From Delftia acidovorans (GTDB lineage: Bacteria > Pseudomonadota > Gammaproteobacteria > Burkholderiales > Burkholderiaceae_C): 64,000 nucleotides of DNA. Where the stretch lies: assembly GCA_031286585.1 (NCBI GenBank), contig JAITUC010000024.1, positions 434,001-498,000 on the forward strand, given 5' to 3'. Below are positions 44,748 through 53,478 of the stretch, piece by piece. The notes below the pieces were generated by a model that saw only the letters and a program-made list of their open reading frames with translations, was not told where the DNA came from and made no database searches. Numbering within the stretch: position 1 is the stretch's first letter; each line of letters begins with the position of its first letter. The translations under genes and the position numbers were made by a program.

Positions 44748-45533
44748 ATGACCTCGACTTCTCCCCACCGCTTCCACCGCCATCCGGCTGCCCCCTGGGC
44801 CGAGCTGCGCGACAGCGCGCGCTCGCCACACTGCTTTCGGCTGCACATGCATGCCGAGTATTCGATCGGCATCGTGGACGCGGGCCGCACCGTTTTCCAC
44901 CATGCCCATGGCCCGCAGCCTGTGGAGGCGGGCGGCGTGGTGCTGATCGAGCCCGGCGCCTGGCATGCCTGCAACCCCGAGCCCGGCGCGCCGTGGTCCT
45001 ACCGCATGCTGTTTGTCGATGCCGACTGGCTGCACGCGCGGCTGGGCGTGGCCGCGCTGCGCTTTCCCCGGCGCGCGCTCACGGATGCGGACATCGCCAG
45101 CCTGGTGGATGGCCTGTGCCGCCCCGTCGATGGCACGGCGGCCGCCGACCGCCTGGCTCTGGGCCTGGAGCACCTGCTGGCCCGCTGCGCCCAGCCCGCA
45201 GCCTTGCCACTGCCCGGCGATGCAGCGGCCCTGGCCCCCGCTCTGCAGCGCCTGCATGCGGGGCCCGATGCGGGCCTGACCGTGCAATCGCTGGCCCAGG
45301 AATGCGGCATGAGCGCCACGCGCTTCATCCGCCGCTTCAAGGCGGCCACGGGCATGACGCCCGGCAGCTACCGCCTGAACCTGCGCATCAACGGCGCGCG
45401 CCGCCTTCTCGCCACGGGCGCGCCGCTGTCCGAGGCGGCCTATGCCATGGGCTTTGCCGACCAGGCACACCTGCAGCGTGCCTTCAAGGCCCACCATGCG
45501 CTGACGCCGGGCTGCTACGCACGCGGCGCCTGA
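44748..45533 (+). CDS. AraC-family regulator
   Basis: A 261-residue AraC/XylS protein with an N-terminal cupin (HMHAEYSIGIVDAGRTVFHH, residues about 33-55) and C-terminal double helix-turn-helix (LTVQSLAQECGMSATRFIRRFK and LSEAAYAMGFADQAHLQRAFK). This arrangement with an adjacent LysE exporter is frequent and suggests local control of that exporter. Inducer unknown, perhaps an amino acid. Confidence 0.87.
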   Translation: MTSTSPHRFHRHPAAPWAELRDSARSPHCFRLHMHAEYSIGIVDAGRTVFHHAHGPQPVEAGGVVLIEPGAWHACNPEPGAPWSYRMLFVDADWLHARLGVAALRFPRRALTDADIASLVDGLCRPVDGTAAADRLALGLEHLLARCAQPAALPLPGDAAALAPALQRLHAGPDAGLTVQSLAQECGMSATRFIRRFKAATGMTPGSYRLNLRINGARRLLATGAPLSEAAYAMGFADQAHLQRAFKAHHALTPGCYARGA

Positions 45534-45588
45534 GCCGGCCGCACCTAGGCCGGTACCTGGGCCGGCCGCACCTGGGCCGGACCCTTCC
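45534..45588. repeat. Two-copy GC-rich tandem repeat
   Basis: A 27-base unit beginning GCCGGCCGCACCT is repeated (45534-45560, 45561-45588) with a few changes; each copy contains GGCCGG self-complementary segments. It lies between the AraC gene's stop and the permease gene. It may form stacked hairpins; function unknown. Confidence 0.6.
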
Positions 45589-45674
45589 ATGGTTTTGCAG
45601 CGGCCAGCCCGGGGCCGGCGGTGAAAGCGCAGATACTTACGCCTTCCGCTTTCAGCCCCCAACCGCCGCGCACC

Positions 45675-47072
45675 ATGGCCGCCTTCCAAGATATCCAGCA
45701 ACGAGAAACCGGCCTGCGCCAGCAGCTGTCCGCCGCCCAGATGGTGATGATCGCCATTGGCGGCGCCATCGGCACCGGCCTGTTCATGGGCAGCGCCTTC
45801 GCCATCGGCTTCGCCGGCCCCAGCGTGCTGGTCAGCTATGCCATCGGCGCGCTGATCTCGCTGCTGCTCATGGGCTGCCTGGCCGAGATGACGGTGGCCC
45901 ACCCCACCTCGGGCTCGTTCGGCGCCTATGCCGAGCACTACATCAGCCCGCTGGCCGGCTTCATGGTCCGCTATGCCTACTGGGCCGCCGTGGTGCTGGC
46001 CGTGGGCATGGAGGTGACGGCCATCGGCATCTACATGGGCTACTGGTTCCCGGACGTGCCGCGCTGGATCTGGGTGCTGGTGTTCTCGGGCGCGCTGGTG
46101 GCCGTCAACGCCAGCAGCGTCAAGGCCTTCGGCCAGGTGGAGTACGGTTTTTCCATGGTCAAGATCATCGCCATCGTGGCCTTCATCCTGATCGGCGCCT
46201 GGGTGGTGTTCGGCTCGCAGCCCCAGGGCATCGGCTTTTTCAACTACACGGCCGACGGCGGCTTCTTCCCCAAGGGCCTGTGGGGCACCTGGGTGGCAGT
46301 GATCATCGCCATCTTCAGCTACCTGAGCCTGGAGGCCGTGGCCGTGGCGGCCGGCGAGGCCGAAGACCCCAAGCGCGCCATCACCCGGGCCTTTCGCACC
46401 ACCATGGCGCGCCTGGTGATCTTCTACCTGGCCACGATCGCGCTGATGCTGGCCATCGTGCCCTGGCAGCAGGCCGGCACGGACAAGAGCCCCTTCGTGA
46501 AGGTGATGGAGATCATCGGCATCCCGGGCGCTGCCAGCATCATCAACTTCGTGGTGCTGGTGGCCGCGCTGTCGGCCATGAACAGCCAGCTGTACGTGAC
46601 CTCGCGCATGATGTTCAGCCTGTCGCGCGGCGGCTATGCGCCCTCGGTGTTCGGGCGGCTGAACAGCCGCGGCGTGCCCGTGGCGGCGATTGCCATCTCC
46701 TGCCTGGGCATTGCGGTGGCCGTGGCCGTGAACCTGTGGAAGCCCGAGGGCTCGCTGCTGTGGATGATGTCCGTGTCCATGTTCGGCGCCATGTTCACCT
46801 GGTTCATGATCTTCGTGACCCATCTGTTCTTCCGCGCGCGCTGGTCGCGCGAGCATCCGGGCCAGCGCCTTCAGTTCCGCATGTGGGGCTTTCCGCTGTT
46901 CACGCTGGCCGGCGCCGCGCTGATGCTGGGCGTGATCGTCACCACCTATTTCACCGAGGTCTTCCACATGACGCTGCTCACGGGCCTGCCCTTCCTGGGC
47001 CTGCTGGCCCTGATCTATGCGCTGTGGTACCGGCCCCGCGCACAGGCCGCCCGAACCGCCCCGAAGGAGTGA
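45675..47072 (+). CDS. Amino acid permease (APC family), copy 2 of the kyn locus
   Basis: A 465-residue APC-type amino acid transporter, twelve helices. Signature QMVMIAIGGAIGTGLFMGSAF. It closely resembles the permease at 40021 over the whole length, indicating duplication. It directly precedes kynB (stop and start four bases apart), so it is expected to import tryptophan or kynurenine. The ATG at 45675 aligns with the other permease's start; a GTG at 45621 is the alternative. Confidence 0.87.
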   Translation: MAAFQDIQQRETGLRQQLSAAQMVMIAIGGAIGTGLFMGSAFAIGFAGPSVLVSYAIGALISLLLMGCLAEMTVAHPTSGSFGAYAEHYISPLAGFMVRYAYWAAVVLAVGMEVTAIGIYMGYWFPDVPRWIWVLVFSGALVAVNASSVKAFGQVEYGFSMVKIIAIVAFILIGAWVVFGSQPQGIGFFNYTADGGFFPKGLWGTWVAVIIAIFSYLSLEAVAVAAGEAEDPKRAITRAFRTTMARLVIFYLATIALMLAIVPWQQAGTDKSPFVKVMEIIGIPGAASIINFVVLVAALSAMNSQLYVTSRMMFSLSRGGYAPSVFGRLNSRGVPVAAIAISCLGIAVAVAVNLWKPEGSLLWMMSVSMFGAMFTWFMIFVTHLFFRARWSREHPGQRLQFRMWGFPLFTLAGAALMLGVIVTTYFTEVFHMTLLTGLPFLGLLALIYALWYRPRAQAARTAPKE

Positions 47073-47076
47073 AGCC

Positions 47077-47709
47077 ATGACCCGCAGACTCTGGGACATC
47101 TCCCCGGCCGTTCAGGCCGCCAGCCCCGTATTTCCCGGCGACACGGCCTACAGCCAGCAATGGTGCGCCACCATCGGGCCGGGCTGCCCGGTCAACGTCA
47201 GCGCCATCACGCTGTCGCCCCATGTGGGAGCGCATGCCGATGCGCCGCTGCACTACGAAGCCGGCGGCACCTCCATTGGCCATGTGGACCTGGATGCCTT
47301 CCTCGGCCCCTGCCGCGTGATCCACGCCATCGGCAAGGGTGCGCTGATCGAGTGGGAACACATTGCCCACGCGGTGACGGGCAGCCTGCCGCCACGCGTG
47401 CTGGTGCGCACCTACGAGCGCGCCCCCGTCACCTGGGACCAGGAGCTGGCCGCCTATGCACCGGCCACGGTGGATCGCCTGGCCGACCTGGGCGTGAAGC
47501 TTATCGGCATTGACACGGCCAGCATCGATCCGGCCAGCAGCAAGAGCCTGGACAGCCACCAGGTCATACGCCGGCGCGGCCTGCGCGTGCTGGAGAACCT
47601 GGTGCTGGACGAGGTGGCCGAGGGCGACTACGAGCTCATCGCCCTGCCGCTCAAGCTGGTCGAGGCCGACGCCTCGCCCGTGCGCGCCGTGCTGCGCGCC
47701 CTGGCCTGA
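47077..47709 (+). CDS. kynB: Kynurenine formamidase (arylformamidase)
   Basis: A 210-residue cyclase-fold metal-dependent formamidase, turning N-formylkynurenine to kynurenine. The metal motif LSPHVGAHADAPLHY (HxGxHxDxP) is present, and the C-terminal GLRVLENLVLDEVAEGDYELIALPL matches the family. AAGGAG precedes the ATG, which lies four bases after the permease stop. kynU follows 66 bases downstream. Confidence 0.93.
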   Translation: MTRRLWDISPAVQAASPVFPGDTAYSQQWCATIGPGCPVNVSAITLSPHVGAHADAPLHYEAGGTSIGHVDLDAFLGPCRVIHAIGKGALIEWEHIAHAVTGSLPPRVLVRTYERAPVTWDQELAAYAPATVDRLADLGVKLIGIDTASIDPASSKSLDSHQVIRRRGLRVLENLVLDEVAEGDYELIALPLKLVEADASPVRAVLRALA

Positions 47710-47775
47710 TCCCTGCACGCATTGCGGCGCCGGCCCTGCCCGCGCCTTTCGCCTTTTTGACCCCAAGGAGACCCC

Positions 47776-49080
47776 GTGACGAGCCTGCAAGACTGCCTCA
47801 CCCTCGATGCGCAAGACCCGCTGCGCGCCCTGCGCGACCAATTCACGCTGCCCGAAGGCGTGATCTACCTTGACGGCAATTCGCTGGGCGCCAGCCCCCG
47901 CGCCGCCGCCGCGCGCGTGGCCGAGGTGGTGCAGCAGGAATGGGCGCAGGGCCTGATTCGCTCCTGGAACGACGCTGGATGGATCAGCCTGCCCCAGCGC
48001 CTGGGTGACCAGTTCGCCCCCTGGCTGGGCGTGGGCGCGGGTGAGCTGGTGTTCACCGACACCGCCTCCATCAACCTCTACAAGGTGCTGACCGCAGCGG
48101 CCCGCATCGCGCGCGAGGATGCGCCCCAGCGCAAGCGCCTGATCAGCGAGCGCAGCAATTTCCCCACCGACCTCTACATCGCCCAGTCGGTCTGCCAGGA
48201 ATACGGCCTGGAGCTGGTGCTGCTCGAACCCGAGGAAATTGCCGGTGCGCTGACCGAGGAAGTGGCCATCTGCATGCTCACCCATGTGAACTACCGCACG
48301 GGCGCCATGCACGACATGGCTGCCGTGACGGCGGCCGCGCAGGGCAAGGGCATTCTCTGCGTCTGGGACCTGTGCCACAGCGCAGGCGCCGTGCCTGTCG
48401 ATCTCAAGGCAGCGAATGCCGACTTCGCCATTGGCTGCAGCTACAAGTACCTCAACGGCGGCCCCGGTGCGCCGGCCTTCGTCTGGGCCAACCCGCGCCT
48501 GATCAACCGCTTCTGGCAGCCGCTGTCGGGCTGGTTCGGCCATGCCGAGCCTTTCAAGTTCGTGCCGGACTACCACCCGGCCCAGGGCATACAGCGCTAC
48601 CTGTGCGGCACCCAGCCCATGGTCAGCCTGAGCGTGCTGCAGTGCGGCCTGGACGTGTTCACGGCCGTGGAGCCGCTGGGCGGCATGGACGCGCTGCGCA
48701 ACAAGTCGCTGGCGCTGACCGACCTGTTCATCGCCCTGGTCGAGGAACGCTGCCAGGGCCACGGCCTGGGCCTGGCCACGCCGCGCGAGCACGGCCGGCG
48801 CGGCTCCCAGGTCTGCCTCACGCGCGAGGAGGGGCTGGGCGTGGACGGCAAGGACAGCGGCGCCTATGCCATCGTGCAGGCGCTGATCGCACGCGGCGTG
48901 ATCGGCGACTTCCGCAAGGGCGACGGCACGGGCCTGCACAAGGACATCCTGCGCTTCGGCTTCACGCCGCTGTACGTGGGATTCGAAGACGTCTGGCATG
49001 CCGTGGAGCACCTGCGCCAGGTGCTGGAATCGGGCGAATGGCGCAAGCCGGAGTTCAACCGCGTCAATGCGGTGACCTGA
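47776..49080 (+). CDS. kynU: Kynureninase
   Basis: A 434-residue PLP enzyme that cleaves kynurenine to anthranilate and alanine. Motifs: VIYLDGNSLGASPRAAAARV near the start, WDLCHSAGAVPVDLKAA and the PLP lysine in AIGCSYKYLNGGPGAPAFV. The start is GTG at 47776 with AAGGAG upstream. With kynB and kynA it completes tryptophan to anthranilate. The next genes run the other way. Confidence 0.94.
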   Translation: MTSLQDCLTLDAQDPLRALRDQFTLPEGVIYLDGNSLGASPRAAAARVAEVVQQEWAQGLIRSWNDAGWISLPQRLGDQFAPWLGVGAGELVFTDTASINLYKVLTAAARIAREDAPQRKRLISERSNFPTDLYIAQSVCQEYGLELVLLEPEEIAGALTEEVAICMLTHVNYRTGAMHDMAAVTAAAQGKGILCVWDLCHSAGAVPVDLKAANADFAIGCSYKYLNGGPGAPAFVWANPRLINRFWQPLSGWFGHAEPFKFVPDYHPAQGIQRYLCGTQPMVSLSVLQCGLDVFTAVEPLGGMDALRNKSLALTDLFIALVEERCQGHGLGLATPREHGRRGSQVCLTREEGLGVDGKDSGAYAIVQALIARGVIGDFRKGDGTGLHKDILRFGFTPLYVGFEDVWHAVEHLRQVLESGEWRKPEFNRVNAVT

Positions 49081-49109
49081 AGCCTGAGCCTGAGCCTGAG
49101 ACCCGGCGC

Positions 49110-50096
49110 TCAGAACGCCGTGGACGACAGCGAGGCCCAGAGATGGGCCGCGACCAGGGCGCGCCAGGGCGCGAAGTCCCGCAGCCACAACTCGGTCTGC
49201 GCCGCGTCCATGGCATCCGTCTTCAGCAGCAGGGCCAGGGCCCGGCGCACGGCCACATCGCCGTGCAGCGGGCCATCCAGGTGGCCATAGCCGCGCAGCA
49301 GCATGTAGTTCACGGTCCATGGTCCTATGCCCTTGAGGGCCAGCAGCCGCTCGCGGATCTCGGCCACAGGCAGTTCCGGCAAGGCAGCCCAATCGTCCAG
49401 CGGCAGTTCGCCCGCCTGCACGGCCTGGGCCAGCAGGCGCAGCGTGTGTGTCTTGCTCTGGGAAAAGCCGGCCGCGCGCAGATCTTGCTCGCTCAACGTG
49501 GCGACCTGGGCTGCCTCGGGCACGCACCACAGCTGCTGCGGTGCCCCGGCATGGCCATCGTGCAGCGCCACCGGCTGGCCGGCTGCAGCGATCAGGCGGC
49601 GGCGCAGCGAAACGGCCGCCGCCACGCTGATCTGCTGTCCGGTGACGGCCCAGCTCAGCGCCTCCCAGGGCGTGCAGGCCGCCGGCACATGCAGGCCACG
49701 CTGGCGCTCCAGCAGCGGCCCCAGCCGCGCATGGCGGCCAAAACGGCGCTCGAATTCACCCACATCCTGGGACAGTCCGAACATGCGCCGCAGCATGGCG
49801 GCCAGCACGTCGTTCATGCCGGTGATTGCGCCTGCATCGGCGGGCAGGCGCCAGCGGGCCTGCACCACGGCCGCGCCTTCGCACTGCTGCGTCAGCTCCA
49901 GGGTCAGCAGCGTGGGACGGCCTTTCCACATCAGGCCCTTGTGCATGCGGATGGCGGCTCCGTCCTGCAGATCGCATTCGGACAGGCGCTGGGCATCACG
50001 CCGGTGAAAGCCCCAGAACTCGGTCATGCGGTAGCCGGCCGGCAGCGTCAGTTGCTGCTCTGCGCCATGGCCGTGACCGGCGCGCCCCCCGCTCAT
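49110..50096 (-). CDS. alkA: DNA-3-methyladenine glycosylase II (AlkA)
   Basis: A 328-residue alkylated-base DNA glycosylase. The helix-hairpin-helix and catalytic region reads LLALKGIGPWTVNYMLL then GHLDGPLHGDVAVRRAL, where the aspartate of GDVA is the catalytic residue of the HhH-GPD family. An N-terminal AlkA-type domain (LPAGYRMTEFWGFHRRDAQ) is present. The ATG at 50096 overlaps the ada-like stop by ATGA, so the two are coupled in an alkylation-damage operon. Confidence 0.88.
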   Translation of the reverse strand: MSGGRAGHGHGAEQQLTLPAGYRMTEFWGFHRRDAQRLSECDLQDGAAIRMHKGLMWKGRPTLLTLELTQQCEGAAVVQARWRLPADAGAITGMNDVLAAMLRRMFGLSQDVGEFERRFGRHARLGPLLERQRGLHVPAACTPWEALSWAVTGQQISVAAAVSLRRRLIAAAGQPVALHDGHAGAPQQLWCVPEAAQVATLSEQDLRAAGFSQSKTHTLRLLAQAVQAGELPLDDWAALPELPVAEIRERLLALKGIGPWTVNYMLLRGYGHLDGPLHGDVAVRRALALLLKTDAMDAAQTELWLRDFAPWRALVAAHLWASLSSTAF

Positions 50097-51025
50097 GCCT
50101 TGCCGGCCTGGCGCAGCGGGGCCCGGCCGCTCTCCCGGCCTGCCTTCCGGCCTGCCTCCCGGCCGGCCACCTCCTGCGCCTGGCGCGCCTCGCGCAGCAG
50201 CAGTGCACGCTTGCGCTCCACACCCCAGCGGTAGCCGGAGATGCTGCCGTCGTTGCGCACCACGCGGTGGCAGGGCACGGCCACGGCTATCGGGTTGGCG
50301 GCGACGGCACTGGCCACGGCGCGGGCGCCCGTGGGCATGCCCAGGCGAAGGGCCAGCTCGGAATAGCTCAGGGTCTGGCCGGCCGGAATCGCGCACAGCG
50401 CCTGCCACACGCGCTGCTGGAAGACCGTGCCCTGCACATCCAGCGGCAGCGCCAGGCCGCGGCGCGGCTGCTCGACCAGGGCCACGACCTGGGCCACGGT
50501 GTGCTCGAAGCCCGCATCGCCGCCCACCAGTTCGGCCAGCGGAAAGCGCTGCTGCAGGTCCTGGACCAGGGCCTCTGCATCGTCGCCCAGCAGCACGCAG
50601 CACACGCCGCGCTCGGTGCTGGCCACGAGGATGCTGCCCAGCGTGCACTCGGCCACGGCAAAGCGGATGGTCTGGCGCATGCCGCCGCGCCGGTAGTCGC
50701 CGGGTGCCATGCCCAGCATGGCGCCTGCGTCGCGGTAGAAACTGCTGCTGGCCACATAGCCGCTGGAGTAGACGGCATCAGTGACCGAGTCGCTCTGGCC
50801 CGGCTGCAGGGCCTCGCGCAGGGCACGCGCGCGGTGGGCCTTGGCATAGGCCTTGGGCGTGAGGCCCGTGGCCTGCTTGAACAATCGGTGCAGTTGCCAG
50901 GGGCTCAGGCCCGAGCGTTCGGCAAGCTGGCCCAGGGCGGGCGGCGGCTCCTCGGTCTCCAGCCAGCGGCAGCATCGGGCCACCAGGGCCGTGGGATTGG
51001 CAGGGGCATCGCTGGCTTGATTCAT
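50093..51025 (-). CDS. ada: Ada-like protein: AraC domain plus O6-alkylguanine transferase
   Basis: A 310-residue fusion of an AraC-type DNA-binding domain (about residues 15-115; [24 protein letters not shown]) and an O6-methylguanine-DNA methyltransferase (about 125-285; active-site [21 protein letters not shown]). It lacks the N-terminal cysteine-zinc Ada domain that senses methylphosphotriesters in E. coli. The last 25 residues are a Gly-Arg-Glu/Lys-Ala repeat tail encoded by a 12-base tandem repeat. ATG at 51025 preferred over GTG at 51040. Confidence 0.87.
   Translation of the reverse strand: MNQASDAPANPTALVARCCRWLETEEPPPALGQLAERSGLSPWQLHRLFKQATGLTPKAYAKAHRARALREALQPGQSDSVTDAVYSSGYVASSSFYRDAGAMLGMAPGDYRRGGMRQTIRFAVAECTLGSILVASTERGVCCVLLGDDAEALVQDLQQRFPLAELVGGDAGFEHTVAQVVALVEQPRRGLALPLDVQGTVFQQRVWQALCAIPAGQTLSYSELALRLGMPTGARAVASAVAANPIAVAVPCHRVVRNDGSISGYRWGVERKRALLLREARQAQEVAGREAGRKAGRESGRAPLRQAGKA
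50133..50168. repeat. Three-copy 12-base tandem repeat inside ada
   Basis: Units TCCCGGCCTGCC, TTCCGGCCTGCC and TCCCGGCCGGCC follow one another and encode a Gly-Arg-x-Ala/Ser-type tail of the ada-like protein. The repeat length is a multiple of three, so copy changes would keep the frame. Confidence 0.75.
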
Positions 51026-51188
51026 GGCTTGGTGGGACACGGCATGTCTTTCTGGGTCATCGGATGCCCTACTCTACGCAGCCCGATGCACCCGCGCATC
51101 CCGCTTCTTGCAACCCGCAGGATTCCAGCGCGGGATTCGGTTACGCTGCGCCCTGCATTTTCCGCGTCGAGACTTGCGAGACTCCCAC

Positions 51189-52064
51189 ATGACCACCGAA
51201 CACTCCGGCTGTCCCATGCACAGCCCCGGCCGCACCGAATCCATCGTCAAAGAGGAGCGCGCCCAGCTGGACTTCAGCCAGTCCATGAGCTATGGCGACT
51301 ACCTGCACCTGGACCAGATCCTCACGGCACAGCATCCGCTGTCGCCCGCGCATGACGAGATGCTGTTCATCATCCAGCACCAGACCAGCGAGCTGTGGAT
51401 GAAGCTGATGCTGCACGAGGTCCGAGCCGCCACGGCCGCCATCGCAGGCGGCACGCGTGCCGACGCCTTCAAGATGCTGGCCCGCGTGAGCCGCATCATG
51501 GAGCAACTGGTCAGCGCCTGGACCGTGCTGTCCACCATGACCCCGCCCGAGTACACGGCCATGCGCCCCTACCTGGCCAATTCCAGCGGATTCCAGAGCT
51601 ACCAGTACCGCTGCATCGAGTTCTCGCTGGGCAACAAGAACGCCGCCATGCTCCAGCCCCATGCCCACCGGCCCGACCTGCTGGCCCAGGTGGAGGCGGC
51701 ATGGCGCTCGCCCTCGCTCTACGACGTGTCCCTGCAGCTGCTGGCGCGCGAGGGCATCGACGTGCCCGCCGACCGTCTGGAGCGCGACTGGACCCGGCCG
51801 TATGAGGCCAGCGAAGGCGTCAAGCAGGCCTGGATCGCCGTCTACCGCGATCCCCACAAGCACTGGGACCTGTATCAACTGGGCGAGAAGCTGGCCGACA
51901 TCGAGGATGCCTTCCGCCTGTGGCGCTTCCGCCACCTGACCACGGTGGAGCGCGTCATCGGCTTCAAGCGCGGCACGGGGGGCACGGGCGGCGTCAGCTA
52001 TCTGCGCAAGATGCTGGACGTGGTGCTGTTCCCCGAAATCTGGGCACTGCGCACCGAGCTGTAA
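51189..52064 (+). CDS. kynA: Tryptophan 2,3-dioxygenase, copy 2
   Basis: A 291-residue heme dioxygenase like the protein at 42719. The equivalents of its catalytic and heme residues are H64, R141 and H249, and the [11 protein letters not shown] loop is present. About four fifths of residues match copy 1 by manual alignment; the N-terminal ten and the segment around residues 180-215 differ most. It stands alone, separated from kynU by the ada-alkA pair on the other strand, so it has its own promoter in the 163 bases upstream. Confidence 0.94.
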   Translation: MTTEHSGCPMHSPGRTESIVKEERAQLDFSQSMSYGDYLHLDQILTAQHPLSPAHDEMLFIIQHQTSELWMKLMLHEVRAATAAIAGGTRADAFKMLARVSRIMEQLVSAWTVLSTMTPPEYTAMRPYLANSSGFQSYQYRCIEFSLGNKNAAMLQPHAHRPDLLAQVEAAWRSPSLYDVSLQLLAREGIDVPADRLERDWTRPYEASEGVKQAWIAVYRDPHKHWDLYQLGEKLADIEDAFRLWRFRHLTTVERVIGFKRGTGGTGGVSYLRKMLDVVLFPEIWALRTEL

Positions 52065-52155
52065 GGACTGGCGGGCGCCACCGACGGCAGACCGCTGCGG
52101 TGGCGACAGCGCGCATGCGCGCAAACGGGTAAGCTGCGGCGGCAGGAGAAATACC

Positions 52156-53460
52156 GTGTCCGCAGCGCCACAACAGCCCCCACACAACAACAACACACAC
52201 ACAGAGGCTTCGCAGACCTCCACCGCAGCACCGCCGCCACGCAGTCAGCTGCTGTGGGCCATGCTGCTGTCCCTGCTCTCGGCCTTTGCGCTGAGCCAGG
52301 CCTTTCGCACCATCACCTCGGTCATGGCCACGGGCCTGCAGCAGGATTTCGGGCTCACGGCCCAGTCGCTGGGCGCCTTCGCCGGCCTGTTCGGCCTGTC
52401 CTTCGGCGTGGCCCAGCTGCTCATGGGCATCGGCATGGACCTCTACGGCCTGCGACGCACGGTGCTGCTGTCGTTTCCGCTGGCGATTGCGGGATCGGCG
52501 CTGTCCGCCGCCGCACCCAACTACGGCTGGCTGATGGTGGGCCAGTTGCTGATCGGCGTAGGCTGCTCGCCCGCCTTTCTGGCCTGCACCATGTTCATCT
52601 CGCGCCACTTTCCCATCGATCGCTTCGCCTTCCTGTCGGGCGTGGGCATGGGCGTGGGCGGGCTGGGGCTGCTGTTCACGGGCACGCCGCTGGCCTGGCT
52701 GGTCCAGCACTACGGCTGGCGCTCGGGCTTTGCCCTGCTGGCCGTGATGGCGGCCGCTTCATGGCTGCTGATCTGGTGGCGCGTGCATGAGCCTGTCCGC
52801 ACCGGTGCGCCGGCCGGCCCCAAGGAAAGCTGGGGCGTGGCCGCGCGCCGCATGGCCGAGCTGTTCACGCTGCCGCACACGCTGGGCATCGTCCTGCTGG
52901 CCATGGCCTGCTATGCATCGTTCCTGGCGCTGCGCGGCCTGTGGCTGGGGCCGCTGCTCATATACCGCTACGGCTTCTCGCTGGTGGAAAGCGGCAATGT
53001 GGCCCTGGTGGTCTCGATGATCTCGCTGTTCAGCCCCGCGATTTTCGGCCGCATGGACCCCGGTGCCGGCCGGCGCCGGCGCTGGCTCAACAACTACTCC
53101 CTGCTCATGGGCAGCCTGTTCATGGTCATGGCCTTCCTGCACCACGCCTGGGCCAATGTGGCGCTGATCTTCGCCATGGGCCTGCTGTCCGGCTACTCCG
53201 TGCTGCAGTACGCCGATGTGCGGGCCTCCTACCCGCCCGAGCTGACCGGCCGCGCGCTGTCGCTGTTCACCATGGCCATGTTCCTGGGCGTGGCCCTGGT
53301 GCAGTGGTTCACGGGCTGGGTCGCGGCCTGGGCCGAGGCCTGGGGCGTGGAGCCCTACAGGGCGGTGATGATCTCGATTGCCGCCACCCTCGTCGGTGCG
53401 TCGACCGCGTTCCGTTTCCTGCCATCCTCACCCCTGCTGCGCCAGGCATCCGCTGCCTAG
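52156..53460 (+). CDS. MFS transporter
   Basis: A 434-residue twelve-helix major facilitator. The N-terminus is an Asn/Thr/Pro-rich tail of about 30 residues. Loop 2-3 reads GIGMDLYGLRRTVLLSFPL (the GxxxDxxGRR-like motif). The start is GTG at 52156 with AGGAGAA upstream. It is of the general aromatic-acid/nitrate-type MFS look but I cannot fix a family; position after kynA2 may suggest anthranilate or kynurenine-related transport. It is convergent with a flavoprotein monooxygenase. Confidence 0.8.
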   Translation: MSAAPQQPPHNNNTHTEASQTSTAAPPPRSQLLWAMLLSLLSAFALSQAFRTITSVMATGLQQDFGLTAQSLGAFAGLFGLSFGVAQLLMGIGMDLYGLRRTVLLSFPLAIAGSALSAAAPNYGWLMVGQLLIGVGCSPAFLACTMFISRHFPIDRFAFLSGVGMGVGGLGLLFTGTPLAWLVQHYGWRSGFALLAVMAAASWLLIWWRVHEPVRTGAPAGPKESWGVAARRMAELFTLPHTLGIVLLAMACYASFLALRGLWLGPLLIYRYGFSLVESGNVALVVSMISLFSPAIFGRMDPGAGRRRRWLNNYSLLMGSLFMVMAFLHHAWANVALIFAMGLLSGYSVLQYADVRASYPPELTGRALSLFTMAMFLGVALVQWFTGWVAAWAEAWGVEPYRAVMISIAATLVGASTAFRFLPSSPLLRQASAA

Positions 53461-53478
53461 CGGCTGGAGCCTCCGTCT

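Noticed and set aside
44012..47080. Very long plus-strand frame (about 1000 codons)
   Set aside because: Out-of-frame reading of the LysE, AraC and permease genes, whose correct frames have clear family motifs.
43509..47099. Very long minus-strand frame (over 1100 codons)
   Set aside because: It is the reverse shadow of permease, AraC, LysE and kynA genes; composition is His/Gly/Gln-rich and no domain is seen.
45534..50168. CRISPR-like arrays at the tandem repeats (45534, 50133)
   Set aside because: Repeats are contiguous with no spacers and only two or three copies; no cas genes.
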